NCBI RefSeq assembly: GCF_011926545.1
Contig: NZ_JAATIT010000003.1
Coordinates: 186,001 to 250,000 of the forward strand
DNA: 64,000 bases
Origin: Sphingopyxis italica
GTDB taxonomy: Bacteria; Pseudomonadota; Alphaproteobacteria; Sphingomonadales; Sphingomonadaceae
Direction: 5' to 3'
Below are positions 1-8,681 of the stretch, one piece after another (position 1 is the first letter of the stretch; the number at the start of each line of letters is the position of its first letter). The notes under the pieces were generated by a model. That model was not told the origin of the DNA, did no database searches, and was given only the letters and a program-made list of their open reading frames with translations. The translations under genes and the position numbers were made by a program.

Positions 1-2
1 GC

Positions 3-86
3 CGGGCGATCGCCGATACCTATCGATTGCGCGGCGCCGCGACCGCGATCGACGCGGCGGCGCTGGGGTGCGCGCGGCTACGCTGA
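3..86 (+). CDS. 3' end of an unidentified gene (truncated by window start)
   Basis: An open frame enters from the left edge and stops with TGA at 84-86, giving 27 C-terminal residues that end in CARLR. Third codon positions are mostly G or C, as in the real genes nearby, which supports coding. The fragment is too short to assign a family. An 8 bp hairpin lies just after it (arms 94-101 and 111-118) without a T-run, so termination there is uncertain. Confidence 0.4.
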   Translation, partial: RAIADTYRLRGAATAIDAAALGCARLR

Positions 87-183
87 CGCCGTTCGCGGAA
101 AAGTGACCGATTTCCGCGCAACTTCACTCTGAATTTGCTGTGCGGACGGAAAAGGCCGACCACGGCATTTCCGGGACATCGCC

Positions 184-654
184 TCAGCCGCGCATCCCGG
201 CCTGCATCCAAGCCAGCACGAAGGATATGAATGAGAGCATCACCAGAATAACCGCCAGGATACGGGCCTTGCGGCCCTTGACTGGGCGTTTGAGCCCAAG
301 GCGCAGCTCGCGTCGCCGCCAGGTAATCACGGCAAGCGTAAGAAGCGGAAGGTTGATGAACACCCACAGAAACGAAATCTGGGCACCCCATGACGTCGTA
401 AAAAGGGAAAGAATCCCCATGCCTATGAACACCGCCGGTATAGCAATATAACCGGCGGTCTTGATGCGAAGTCTCAGATCGTCCTCGGCCCATTCGGCTT
501 CAAGCGCCTGCTGCTCGGTTTCCTCCGCTGGCCCCCAATCTTCTTCAGGCGTATAAAGCCATTCCTCGAAAACATTATCGCCGATCCGCTCGCGCGCCTT
601 CAGCGGTCCATCAAATGGCGCAGCAGCATTGCCGAAATCCTGCGGTCCTTTCAA
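184..654 (-). CDS. small hypothetical membrane protein
   Basis: I do not recognise a family. The acidic N-terminal half (many Glu, with a VFEEWLYTPEEDWG stretch) is followed by three hydrophobic segments, which suggests a cytoplasmic head and three membrane spans. No in-frame ATG exists near the 5' end. I prefer TTG at 654 because a GGGAGGGGG ribosome site sits 5 bases before it; TTG at 675 is the alternative. The gene is convergent with the fragment at the window start and is followed on the same strand by nothing obvious. Function unknown; expression plausible but unproven. Confidence 0.6.
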   Translation of the reverse strand: MKGPQDFGNAAAPFDGPLKARERIGDNVFEEWLYTPEEDWGPAEETEQQALEAEWAEDDLRLRIKTAGYIAIPAVFIGMGILSLFTTSWGAQISFLWVFINLPLLTLAVITWRRRELRLGLKRPVKGRKARILAVILVMLSFISFVLAWMQAGMRG

Positions 655-769
655 ATGCCACCCCCTCCCGGTCAATCATTGGCAACTAGGGCATCGCCAC
701 ATCATTCGGTCAATTTGAACCACGCGCCAGCATAATAGGAAAGCCGTTTTTCGATAGGATCAAACCCGC

Positions 770-1651
770 CTATTCCCGCCCCAGCTTCGCAAGTTCGGCG
801 GCGAGAAAATCGAGGACCAGCCGCACGCGCGGGACATGACGCAGCCGTTCGTGGGTCAGCAGCCATAACCCCGTGGTATCCTCGCTTTTTGGCGGGATGC
901 AGCGGATCAGATCGGCTTCGCGGTCGGCGAGGAAGGCGGGCAGGATCGTCAGGCCCATGCCCGAACGCACCCCCGCAAGCAGCCCCGAACCGCTGTCATA
1001 TTGCATGACCACCGACTCTTCGAGCCGATATTGCCGGAGCCACGCCTGATAGGGTTCCCATACGCCGCCGCCGCCGCCGATGAAAGGATGAGCGGCAAGT
1101 TCGTCGCGCGTGTGCGGGATGCCGTGACGGTCGGCATAGTCGCGGCTGCAATAGAGCGTCCACGGATTGTCGGCGACGCGGCGGCCGACGAGGCCCGCGC
1201 CCATCGGCTGCTTGCTGCTGCGGATCGCGATGTCCGCCGCGCCGGCGGCAAGGTCACGCGGCTCGTCCGACGTGTCGAGATGGATATGGATACTCGGGTG
1301 CGCCGCGCGCAGGTCGCGGAGGATCGGCGGCAGGATCGTCACCGCGAAGATTTCCATTGTCGTCAGGCTGACCGCCCCGCCCGCGTCGCGCGACCGCGCC
1401 CCCGCCGCTTCGCCAAAGCGGTTCGCGGCATCGCGGACCGCCATCGCGCTCGCCAGCATCGCTTCGCCCACCGGGGTCAGCGCGTAACCCGCCTGCCGCC
1501 GCTCGAACAGGTTGAGGCTTGTCGCCGCTTCGAGCGCGGCGATGCGCCGGGCCACGGTCGTCTGGCTGACGCGCAGCGCCTGCGCGGCGGACAGGGTGCT
1601 GCCCGTTTCGGCCACCGCCAGAAAGGCCTTGAGGTCGTTCCAATCATACAT
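770..1651 (-). CDS. LysR-family transcriptional regulator
   Basis: The 293-residue protein has the standard LysR length and layout. An N-terminal winged helix-turn-helix spans about residues 1-60 (starting YDWNDLKAFLAVAETGS, with SAAQALRVSQTTVARRIAALE as the recognition unit). A periplasmic-binding-protein-like effector domain follows from about residue 90, with the usual LDTSDEP and PWTLYCSRDYA elements. It reads away from the urcA-like gene at 1804, and a perfect 22 bp palindrome lies 32 bp upstream of its ATG, so autoregulation and control of the divergent gene are likely. The effector and target pathway cannot be told from the sequence. Confidence 0.93.
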   Translation of the reverse strand: MYDWNDLKAFLAVAETGSTLSAAQALRVSQTTVARRIAALEAATSLNLFERRQAGYALTPVGEAMLASAMAVRDAANRFGEAAGARSRDAGGAVSLTTMEIFAVTILPPILRDLRAAHPSIHIHLDTSDEPRDLAAGAADIAIRSSKQPMGAGLVGRRVADNPWTLYCSRDYADRHGIPHTRDELAAHPFIGGGGGVWEPYQAWLRQYRLEESVVMQYDSGSGLLAGVRSGMGLTILPAFLADREADLIRCIPPKSEDTTGLWLLTHERLRHVPRVRLVLDFLAAELAKLGRE

Positions 1652-1682
1652 GACGCCTTGTGCGTCATAATCGTCCCCGCCT

Positions 1683-1704
1683 CATTCTGCAATTTTGCAG
1701 AATG
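1683..1704. promoter_or_regulatory. perfect palindrome in the LysR/urcA intergenic region, candidate LysR operator
   Basis: Arms CATTCTGCAA (1683-1692) and TTGCAGAATG (1695-1704) are a perfect 10 bp inverted repeat with a 2 bp spacer. It lies between the divergently read LysR gene and the UrcA gene, where LysR-type regulators normally bind. A second, shorter dyad (TGACGC at 1651-1656, GCGTCA at 1662-1667) overlaps the LysR start. Binding is inferred. Confidence 0.55.
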
Positions 1705-1803
1705 CCCCGGCAAACTCGTTGCTCCTGTCACGCCGCGCAATCGCCTATTTTCATCTGACCGGCTTCCTCCCCTCCTCCCCGAGCCGGACGATGGAGATAC
1801 AAG

Positions 1804-2133
1804 ATGCAAAAGCTTCTGATCCTCGCCGCCCTCGCTGCCGTATCGACCGGCCAGCCTTCATCGGCGCAAACCGCATCCGCGAACCCCAGCGTCGCGGTGG
1901 CGCACCGCGACCTCGACCTCAGCACCGAGGCGGGCGCCAAGAGGCTCGACCGCCGGATCTGGCGCGCCGTGGTGACGGTGTGCGGCAGCGCGCCCGACTA
2001 TGACCTCGCAGGAAAGAATGACGTGCGTGAATGCCGCCGCGACACGCGGCGCGTCGCTTCCGCGCAGGCCGATCTGGCGATCGCCGGCGCCTCACGCGAC
2101 CGGAATATCCAGGTCAGCTCGATCGGCAAATAG
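1804..2133 (+). CDS. UrcA family protein, exported
   Basis: This 109-residue protein starts with a cleavable signal peptide (MQKLLILAALAAVSTGQPSSAQ) and carries the UrcA-type core: VAVAHRDLDLSTEAGAKRLDRRI followed by a Cys (AVVTVCGS) and a second Cys near the end (VRECRRDT). UrcA proteins are small periplasmic proteins frequent in sphingomonads; their role is not established. It is read divergently from the LysR gene across the palindrome at 1683, so that regulator may control it. No partner genes follow before the 2286 repeat region. Confidence 0.8.
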   Translation: MQKLLILAALAAVSTGQPSSAQTASANPSVAVAHRDLDLSTEAGAKRLDRRIWRAVVTVCGSAPDYDLAGKNDVRECRRDTRRVASAQADLAIAGASRDRNIQVSSIGK

Positions 2134-2285
2134 TCAGCGGGCCCCTTGTTGCAGGGCTCGTAAGAGCCGGCGCGGCGATCAGGGCACGGTCGCCGCTCCG
2201 GCGTGCTGCCCGGTTCAGCGCCGTCGCCCAAGCCATGCCCTCCACGCGGAAGCCATGGCCGCTTTGGGGTGGTGAGCTGTCATAG

Positions 2286-2404
2286 CCCTCTCCCCTTCAG
2301 GGGAGAGGGTTGGGAGAGGGGGCCGAAGCGGTTCATGCCCCTCTCAACTGCGGCTAGCCGGACAAGCCGGCAAGCCTTCGTATCTCTCCCCTGAAGGGGA
2401 GAGA
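2286..2404. repeat. pair of short palindromes in a gene-free stretch (2134-2498)
   Basis: The 365 bp between the UrcA gene and the GbsR gene has no convincing gene. It holds two compact hairpins of the same type: 2286-2309 (arms around TCCCCT/AGGGGA) and 2383-2404, the second an inverted, diverged version of the first. The pair encloses about 75 bp. The core resembles the inverted repeats that flank the DUF559 gene at 38414 and 38797. Probably a REP/MITE-like element. Confidence 0.6.
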
Positions 2405-2498
2405 GCAATCGCGCTTCGGCCGCAACCGGTCGTTTGCCGACACCCCCGACCCGCACAAATCACTTGACTTAAAATCCTTTCCGTCCGATATTTCTGTT

Positions 2499-3074
2499 AT
2501 GACAGAAATTGAAGAACACCCATCCAAACTGTCGCCCGCGGCGACCGAGTTCATTCTCCACTGGGGCAATCTCGGCGGGCAATGGGGTGTCAACCGCTCG
2601 GTGGCGCAGATTCATGCGCTGCTCTTCATTTCCGACCGTCCGCTCCATGCCGAGGAGATTGCAGAGATGCTCGGTCTCGCACGCTCGAACGTCTCTAATT
2701 CGATCAAGGAACTCATCGGCTGGCGGCTGATCGAGCGCGTCCCGCTGCTCGGCGACCGGCGCGACCATTTCAGCGCCGAGAAGGACATATGGGAGATGGT
2801 CACCCGCATCGCCGCGGGGCGCAAGGCGCGCGAGGTCGATCCCGCCGAGGCGGCGCTCAAGGCGTGCGTCGCGCGCGCCGCGCACGACCCGCAGCTCAGC
2901 GGCGATGCCAAGGCGCGCCTCGCCGACATGCTCGATTTCGTAACGACGATGAGCCGCTGGCACGACCAGATGCTGGAGGTGCCCAAACCGGCGCTGATGC
3001 GCCTGATCAAATTGGGCGCGGGCGTGACGAAGCTGATCAACTGGCGCCCGGGCAAGGGCAAGGACGCCGGATAG
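2499..3074 (+). CDS. GbsR/MarR-type transcriptional regulator
   Basis: The 191-residue protein has the GbsR-like arrangement: an N-terminal helix with HWGNLGGQWGVNRSVAQIHALLFIS, then a winged helix (residues about 50-85, LHAEEIAEMLGLARSNVSNSIKEL and a DRRDHF wing), then a helical C-terminal region for dimerisation. It is the first gene of a tight plus-strand operon (10 bp before the DUF4166 gene, then two overlapping genes), so it most likely controls this operon. An AT-richer stretch just upstream (CTTGAC and TTTCTGTTATGACAG near 2463-2505) is the probable promoter region. The ligand is unknown. Confidence 0.85.
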   Translation: MTEIEEHPSKLSPAATEFILHWGNLGGQWGVNRSVAQIHALLFISDRPLHAEEIAEMLGLARSNVSNSIKELIGWRLIERVPLLGDRRDHFSAEKDIWEMVTRIAAGRKAREVDPAEAALKACVARAAHDPQLSGDAKARLADMLDFVTTMSRWHDQMLEVPKPALMRLIKLGAGVTKLINWRPGKGKDAG

Positions 3075-3084
3075 GAGGCAGACG

Positions 3085-3753
3085 ATGCGGGGCACAGCGA
3101 AAAGACCCGTCGAAGCGCAAGCGCCTGCCATGCGGGACGAGGACGATGCGCTCCACGATTATCGCTTCCGCCGCCTCGTCCCGCGCGCGGCATGGGACGC
3201 GCTCCCCGAGGATATCCGACGCCGTTTCAGCAAGCGTCTGACGGGCGCCGCGGCCGCGACCTACAGCGGCGAGATCGTCTGGACGCGCCTCTCCGCTGCC
3301 GGCTGGCTGCTCGCGCAGTTCTGTCGCGCGATCGGCGCGCCGCTTCCCCTCGCACCGAGCGGCCCCGCCCCCGCCGCGGTCGCGGTGAGCGAGGACAGGG
3401 CAAGCGGCGGCCAATGCTGGTCGCGCCTCTATGGCCGCGCGAGCGGGCATCCGCAGGTGATCCACAGCGCCAAAATCTTCAACGGCCCGACGGGACTCGA
3501 GGAGCATATCGGCGGCGGTTTCGGCATGGCGTTGACCGTGCGTGCGGAGGCCGACGCGCTGATCTTCACCTCCGACCATTATTTCTGGCAGTTCGGCCGC
3601 GTTCGCCTGCGCCTTTCACGTGGGTTGACGCCGGGGGCCACGGTTGTGACGCACCAGCATCTGGGCGCCGGCCGCTTCGCCTTCGATCTCAGGGTCACCC
3701 ACCCGCGCTTGGGTGAACTCGTCAATCAGCACGCCTTGTTTCGCGATGGCTGA
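3085..3753 (+). CDS. DUF4166 domain protein
   Basis: The 222-residue protein consists almost entirely of a DUF4166-like domain (from FRRLVPRAAWDALPEDIRRRF to the end), with the conserved middle GQCWSRLYGR and GGGFGMALTV and the closing HPRLGELVNQ. The biochemical role of DUF4166 is not established. The same domain recurs fused to a dehydrogenase two genes downstream (4141-5802). The stop overlaps the next gene by 8 bp, so translation is probably coupled. Confidence 0.8.
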   Translation: MRGTAKRPVEAQAPAMRDEDDALHDYRFRRLVPRAAWDALPEDIRRRFSKRLTGAAAATYSGEIVWTRLSAAGWLLAQFCRAIGAPLPLAPSGPAPAAVAVSEDRASGGQCWSRLYGRASGHPQVIHSAKIFNGPTGLEEHIGGGFGMALTVRAEADALIFTSDHYFWQFGRVRLRLSRGLTPGATVVTHQHLGAGRFAFDLRVTHPRLGELVNQHALFRDG

Positions 3754-4144
3754 CGATCCGGTCATCCTGTTCGACGCCGAATGCGTCCTCTGCTCGGCGA
3801 ACGCCCGCTTCATCTTGCGCCACGACACGGCGGCGTATTTCCGGCTCGCCTCGATCCAGAGCGTCGCCGGCGCCGCGATCTGCCGCCGCCACGGTGTCGA
3901 TCCCGAGGACCCGACGACGCTGCTTCTCGTCGAAGGCGCACGGGTACGGCGCGACAGCGATGCCATCCTCGCCATCTATCAGGGGCTCGGCTTTCCATGG
4001 GCGCTCGCCGGCGTCTTCCGCCTGATCCCCGCCGCGCTGCGCGACCCCGTCTATCGCTGGATCGCGCGCAACCGATACCGCTTCTTCGGCAAGCGCCAGA
4101 GCTGCTGGGTCGCCCCGCCCGAATATAGGGACCGCATATTATGA
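3746..4144 (+). CDS. DCC-family thiol-disulfide oxidoreductase-like protein (DUF393)
   Basis: The 132-residue protein opens with VILFDAECVLCSANARF, the DxxCxxC signature of DCC proteins (Cys13 and Cys16 from the ATG at 3746), a thioredoxin-related family. The second half, with FRLIPAALRDPVYRWIARNRYRFFGKR, matches the usual DCC C-terminus. I chose the ATG at 3746 over an in-frame ATG at 3713 because the first 11 residues lie inside the upstream gene and do not belong to the family. It overlaps the next gene by ATGA. The redox partner is unknown. Confidence 0.85.
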   Translation: MADDPVILFDAECVLCSANARFILRHDTAAYFRLASIQSVAGAAICRRHGVDPEDPTTLLLVEGARVRRDSDAILAIYQGLGFPWALAGVFRLIPAALRDPVYRWIARNRYRFFGKRQSCWVAPPEYRDRIL

Positions 4145-5802
4145 CGATGAGGATATTGATACTCGGCGGCTATGGCGTTTTCGGCGGACGGCTTGCCGAA
4201 TTGCTGGCCGATCGCCCCGACCTCGAACTGCTGATCTGCGGCCGCGACCTCGCCCGTGCCGAGGCCTTCTGCACCCGCTACCAAGGGGAGGCCCGCGCGT
4301 TTCCCGGCGCCCTTAACCGGCGCGACATCGCCGATGCCCTGCAACGCTTCACACCCGGTCTCGTCGTCGACGCTTCGGGCCCATTCCAGGACTATGGCAC
4401 CGATCGCTACCATGTCGTGGATGCCTGCATAGCGGCGGGCGTCGATTATCTCGACTTCGCCGATGGTGCCGATTTCGTGTTCGGCATCGATCGCTTCGAC
4501 GCCGCCGCCAAGGCGGCGGGCATCTTCGTCCTTTCGGGAGTCAGCAGTTTCCCCGCGCTGACGGGCGCGGTCCTGCGCGAAATGGCGCGGACGATGGATA
4601 TTCGCAGCGTCGAGGGCGGCATCGCGCCATCGCCCTTCGCCGGCATCGGCCTTAACGTCATGCGCGCGGTCGTCGGTTATGCTGGCGCGCCGGTGAAGCT
4701 GCGTCGCGGGGGAAAGGATTCGTATGGCGTCGGGCTCGCCGAAAGCATGCGCTTCACCGTAGCGGTGCCAGGCCGTTTGCCACTGCGCAATATTCACTTC
4801 TCGCTCGTCGATGTCCCCGACCTCCAGCTATTGCCGCGCGCCTATCCGGCGATGAACGATATCTGGATGGGCGCGGGGCCGGTGCCGGAGATTTTGCACC
4901 GCATTCTCAACCTGCTCGCCCAGGTGCGCTGGCGTCTTGACCTGCCCTCGTTCGAGCCTTTTTCACGCCTCTTCTACGCCGTACTCAACCGGATGCGCTT
5001 CGGCGAGCATCGCGGCGGCATGTTCGTTCGCGCCCGCGGCGTCGCCGAAGGCCGGACGGTCGAGCGCAGTTGGCATCTTTTGGCCGAGGGCGATGACGGC
5101 CCCTATATTCCGTCGATGGCAGCCGAGGCGATCATCCGCAAATCGCTCGCCGGCCACCGTCCCCCCGCCGGCGCCCGGTCGAGCGTCGATGCGCTAACGC
5201 TGGCGGACTATGATGCGCTGTTCGATGGCCGCTCGATCCACACCGGCTTTCGCAGCGAAGAGCCCGACGCGCCGCTCTATCGCCTGATTCTCGGCTCGGC
5301 CTTCGACACGCTACCGCCGCGGCTGAAGGAGCTTCACGGTGGCAAGGCCGCGCGCCGGTGGCAGGGCCATGCCGAAGTCCGCCGCGGCACGAGCCTGCTC
5401 GCGCGGATCGCGGCCGCGACGATGCGCTTTCCGAAAGCGGCCCAGCGCGCACCCCTCACCGTCGCGTTCGACCCCGAAGGCGGCGGCGAACGCTGGACCC
5501 GCGATTTCGCCGGCAAGCGTTTCTCGTCGCACCAATCGCGCGGCGCCGGCCGGAACGAATATCTGCTGGTCGAACGGTTCGGGGTGCTGTCGTTTGCGAT
5601 GGCGCTGGTCGTCGAGCGGGACCGGCTCCATCTGATCCCGCGGCGCTGGTCGGCTTTCGGCCTTCCGATGCCGCGCTGGCTGATGCCCTATGGGGCGAGC
5701 TTCGAAACCGAGGCCGGCGGCCGGTTTCATTTCGATGTCGAAATCACCACGCCGCTCACCGGGTTGATCGTCGCCTATCGCGGATCGCTCGAACCGGCGT
5801 GA
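4141..5802 (+). CDS. saccharopine-dehydrogenase-like protein fused to DUF4166
   Basis: This 553-residue two-domain protein starts with a Rossmann fold (ILILGGYGVFGGRLAELLA, then LVVDASGPFQDYG), as in the saccharopine dehydrogenase/saccharopine reductase-like NAD(P)-binding superfamily, through about residue 370. From about residue 385 (LYRLILGSAFDTLPPRLKELH) to the end it carries a second DUF4166 domain, ending TTPLTGLIVAYRGSL. It is the last gene of the operon beginning at 2499. The fusion suggests that DUF4166 acts on, or binds, the substrate of a membrane- or lipid-related oxidoreductase, but this is inference. Confidence 0.85.
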   Translation: MTMRILILGGYGVFGGRLAELLADRPDLELLICGRDLARAEAFCTRYQGEARAFPGALNRRDIADALQRFTPGLVVDASGPFQDYGTDRYHVVDACIAAGVDYLDFADGADFVFGIDRFDAAAKAAGIFVLSGVSSFPALTGAVLREMARTMDIRSVEGGIAPSPFAGIGLNVMRAVVGYAGAPVKLRRGGKDSYGVGLAESMRFTVAVPGRLPLRNIHFSLVDVPDLQLLPRAYPAMNDIWMGAGPVPEILHRILNLLAQVRWRLDLPSFEPFSRLFYAVLNRMRFGEHRGGMFVRARGVAEGRTVERSWHLLAEGDDGPYIPSMAAEAIIRKSLAGHRPPAGARSSVDALTLADYDALFDGRSIHTGFRSEEPDAPLYRLILGSAFDTLPPRLKELHGGKAARRWQGHAEVRRGTSLLARIAAATMRFPKAAQRAPLTVAFDPEGGGERWTRDFAGKRFSSHQSRGAGRNEYLLVERFGVLSFAMALVVERDRLHLIPRRWSAFGLPMPRWLMPYGASFETEAGGRFHFDVEITTPLTGLIVAYRGSLEPA

Positions 5803-5889
5803 CGCGCACTTAATTCCTTGCCCGCCCCTTGCCGATCCTTACATACAGGCGCACGATAATTTCCTTAAACGCAATGAGGTCGCCTTGCC

Positions 5890-8055
5890 ATGTCCCGTAA
5901 AACCCTTTCCACCCCGCTCGCGCTGGTGGCTCTCGCGATGATCCCGGCGGCGGCCCAAGCGGCTGAGGGGGCGACCGAGGCGGCGGCAGCGGCGGCCCCA
6001 GGACTCACCTATCCCGACACTCTGCGCGGCGAAACGGTCGACCCGCAGTTCGGCGTCGACGTCGCCGACCCCTATCGCTGGCTCGAGGATGACGTCCGCG
6101 TCAATCCGAAGGTCGCCGACTGGGTCGCGGCGCAGAACGAGGTGACCGACGCCTATCTCGATACGCTGCCGGGCCGCGACGCGTTCAAGGCGCGGATGAC
6201 CGAGCTTTACAATTACGAACGCTTCGGCTTGCCGACCAAGGCGGGAAGCCGCTATTTCTACAGCCGCAACGACGGGCTGCAGCCGCAGTCGGTGCTCTAT
6301 GTCCGCGAGGGGCTGAAGGGCGAAGGCCGCGTCCTCATCGATCCCAACCTGTGGGCCAAGGACGGCGCGACCGCGCTCGCCGAATGGAGCCCGTCGGAGG
6401 ACGGCAAGCACCTCCTCTATTCGGTGCAGGATGGCGGCACCGACTGGCGCATCGTGCGCGTCAAGGATGTCGCGACCGGGCAGGATCTGGCCGACGAGGT
6501 GCGCTGGGTGAAATTCTCCGCGCTCGACTGGGCGAAGGACGGCAGCGGCTTTTATTATTCGCGCTTTCCCGAGCCGGAAGCGGGCGAAGCCTTCCAGTCG
6601 CTCAACGAGAATCACAGCGTCTATTTCCACAAGCTCGGCACGCCGCAGAGCGAAGATGTGCTGATCCACGCGACCCCCGACAAGCCCAAGCTCAACAACA
6701 GCGCGGTCGTCACCGACGACGGCAAATATCTGCTCGTCGTCTCGTCCGAAGGGACCGACGAACGCTATGGCCTGACGCTGTATCCGGTGGGCAAGCCCGA
6801 CGCGAAGCCGATCGTGCTGGTCGACGATTTTGCGAACAACTGGGAATATGTGACCAACGCGGGCACGCGCTTCACCTTCCTGACCAACAAGGGCGCGCCG
6901 CGCGCGCGGATCGTCTCGTTCGACATCAAGAAGCCCGGTGAGCTGACGCAGATCGTCGGCGAAAATGACGCGACGCTGATCGGCGCGTCGCGCGTCGGCA
7001 ATCGCATCATCCTTTCCTACCTCGGCGATGCGAAGTCCGAAGCTCGAATGGTCGCCCTGGACGGCAAGCCGATCGCCAACATCCATCTCGCCGACATCGG
7101 TTCGGCATCGGGCTTCGGCGGCAAGTCGAGCGACCCCGAAACCTTCTACGCCTTTTCGAGCTATGCGCGCCCGACGACGATCTATCGCTTCGACACGCAG
7201 ACCGGGAAGAGCGAGATTTTCGCCGAACCCAAGCTGACCTTCAAGCCCGCCGATTTCACCGTCGAACAACGTTTCTACAAATCGAAGGACGGCACCGAGG
7301 TGCCGATGTTCGTCGTGATGAAGAAAGGCCTCGACCGCAGCAAGGGATCGCCGACGCTTCTCTATGGCTATGGCGGCTTCAACGTCTCTCTGACCCCCGC
7401 CTTCTCGCCGACGCGGCTCGCCTGGGTCGACAAGGGCGGGGTGCTCGCGATCGCGAACCTGCGCGGCGGCGGCGAATATGGCAAGGCGTGGCACGATGCC
7501 GGCCGGCTCGACAAGAAACAGAATGTCTTCGACGATTTCATCGCCGCGGGCGAATATCTGATCGCCGAAGGCATCGCGGGCAAGCGCCAGATCGCGATCG
7601 AGGGCGGGTCGAACGGCGGCCTGCTCGTCGGCGCGGTGACCAACCAGCGCCCCGACCTGTTCGCCGCGGCGCTGCCCGCCGTCGGCGTGATGGACATGCT
7701 GCGCTTCGACCGCTTCACCGCAGGGCGTTATTGGGTCGACGATTATGGCTATCCGTCGAAGGAAGCCGATTTCAAGAATCTGCTCGCCTATTCGCCCTAT
7801 CATAATATCAAGGACGGAACGGCGTATCCGGCGGTGTTGGTGACCACCGCCGACACCGACGACCGCGTCGTGCCGGGGCACAGCTTCAAATATACCGCCG
7901 CGCTCCAGCACGCCGACGCGGGCGACAAGCCGCATCTGATCCGCGTCGAAACCCGCGCCGGCCACGGCAGCGGCAAGCCGACCGACAAGATCATCGCCGA
8001 GGCGGCCGACAAATACGCCTTCGCGGCGAAGTGGACCGGGCTGGACGTCGAATAA
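5890..8055 (+). CDS. prolyl oligopeptidase family serine peptidase (S9), exported
   Basis: At 721 residues this has the full prolyl oligopeptidase layout. A signal peptide (MSRKTLSTPLALVALAMIPA, cleavage near AQA) is followed by the conserved N-terminus PYRWLEDD, a seven-bladed propeller, and a C-terminal alpha/beta-hydrolase domain. The catalytic serine is Ser574 in GGSNGG, the aspartate about Asp657 in DTDDRVVP, and the histidine about His692 in RAGHGSG. It cleaves short peptides after proline, presumably in the periplasm. The stop codon overlaps the start of the next gene by one base, so the two are co-translated. Confidence 0.95.
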   Translation: MSRKTLSTPLALVALAMIPAAAQAAEGATEAAAAAAPGLTYPDTLRGETVDPQFGVDVADPYRWLEDDVRVNPKVADWVAAQNEVTDAYLDTLPGRDAFKARMTELYNYERFGLPTKAGSRYFYSRNDGLQPQSVLYVREGLKGEGRVLIDPNLWAKDGATALAEWSPSEDGKHLLYSVQDGGTDWRIVRVKDVATGQDLADEVRWVKFSALDWAKDGSGFYYSRFPEPEAGEAFQSLNENHSVYFHKLGTPQSEDVLIHATPDKPKLNNSAVVTDDGKYLLVVSSEGTDERYGLTLYPVGKPDAKPIVLVDDFANNWEYVTNAGTRFTFLTNKGAPRARIVSFDIKKPGELTQIVGENDATLIGASRVGNRIILSYLGDAKSEARMVALDGKPIANIHLADIGSASGFGGKSSDPETFYAFSSYARPTTIYRFDTQTGKSEIFAEPKLTFKPADFTVEQRFYKSKDGTEVPMFVVMKKGLDRSKGSPTLLYGYGGFNVSLTPAFSPTRLAWVDKGGVLAIANLRGGGEYGKAWHDAGRLDKKQNVFDDFIAAGEYLIAEGIAGKRQIAIEGGSNGGLLVGAVTNQRPDLFAAALPAVGVMDMLRFDRFTAGRYWVDDYGYPSKEADFKNLLAYSPYHNIKDGTAYPAVLVTTADTDDRVVPGHSFKYTAALQHADAGDKPHLIRVETRAGHGSGKPTDKIIAEAADKYAFAAKWTGLDVE

Positions 8056-8543
8056 TGAGCTACGCCCTCGCCTTCTCCGCGACCGATCCCGCCGAACGCT
8101 GGGCCGAGGCGGGCGACGCCGCCGCGGCGCTCGTGGCGGGAGAGCGCGACGGCATCGCCAATATGGCGAATGTCGCGGCGCTGATCTGGCAGGCGATCCC
8201 CGACCTCAACTGGGCGGGCTTTTACCGCTTCGACGGCACTGAATTGGTGCTCGGTCCCTTCCAGGGCAAGGCGGCGTGCATCCGCATCGCGCTCGACAAG
8301 GGGGTGTGCGGCGCCGCCGCACGGCTGCGCGCCACCCAGCGCGTCGACGACGTCCATGCCTTTCCCGGCCATATCGCGTGCGACGCCGACAGCCGCAGCG
8401 AGCTCGTCGTCCCGGTGATCGCGAACGACCGGCTGGTGGGCGTGCTCGACCTCGACAGCCCCAACCCCGCGCGCTTCACCGCCGCCGACCAGGCGGGCGC
8501 CGAAGCACTCGTCGCACGCATCGCGACGGCGCTGGCGTCCTGA
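8055..8543 (+). CDS. GAF-domain free methionine-(R)-sulfoxide reductase
   Basis: The 162-residue GAF protein contains LGPFQGKAACIRIALDKGVC and HAFPGHIACD, the signature of free methionine-(R)-sulfoxide reductase (fRMsr, MsrC/YebR type). Its cysteines at 75, 85 and 109 have the 10 and 24 residue spacing of the catalytic cysteines of the E. coli enzyme. It reduces oxidised free methionine in the cytoplasm. ATG at 8055 overlaps the peptidase stop by one base; an upstream in-frame ATG at 8031 lies within the peptidase gene and adds residues foreign to the family. Confidence 0.92.
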   Translation: MSYALAFSATDPAERWAEAGDAAAALVAGERDGIANMANVAALIWQAIPDLNWAGFYRFDGTELVLGPFQGKAACIRIALDKGVCGAAARLRATQRVDDVHAFPGHIACDADSRSELVVPVIANDRLVGVLDLDSPNPARFTAADQAGAEALVARIATALAS

Positions 8544-8681
8544 AACCCCGCCTCCGCGCGTGCGACGATCTGCTTCAAATCGGGACAGAAACTTCTAGGT
8601 TAACGGAATCGCGAACAGGCGCTAATTTTGCTAACAAGCTGTTAACCAATCGGTTCGGGCCGAGGGAACAGGGAGCAAGTC

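Noticed and set aside
20..493. Long open frame on the minus strand across the beginning
   Set aside because: It overlaps the more plausible membrane-protein frame at 184-654 and has no recognisable domain or start site.
5839..7965. 708-codon minus-strand frame opposite the prolyl oligopeptidase
   Set aside because: It is an antisense shadow of a GC-rich gene; the sequence is Arg/Asp/Ile-rich with no family pattern.
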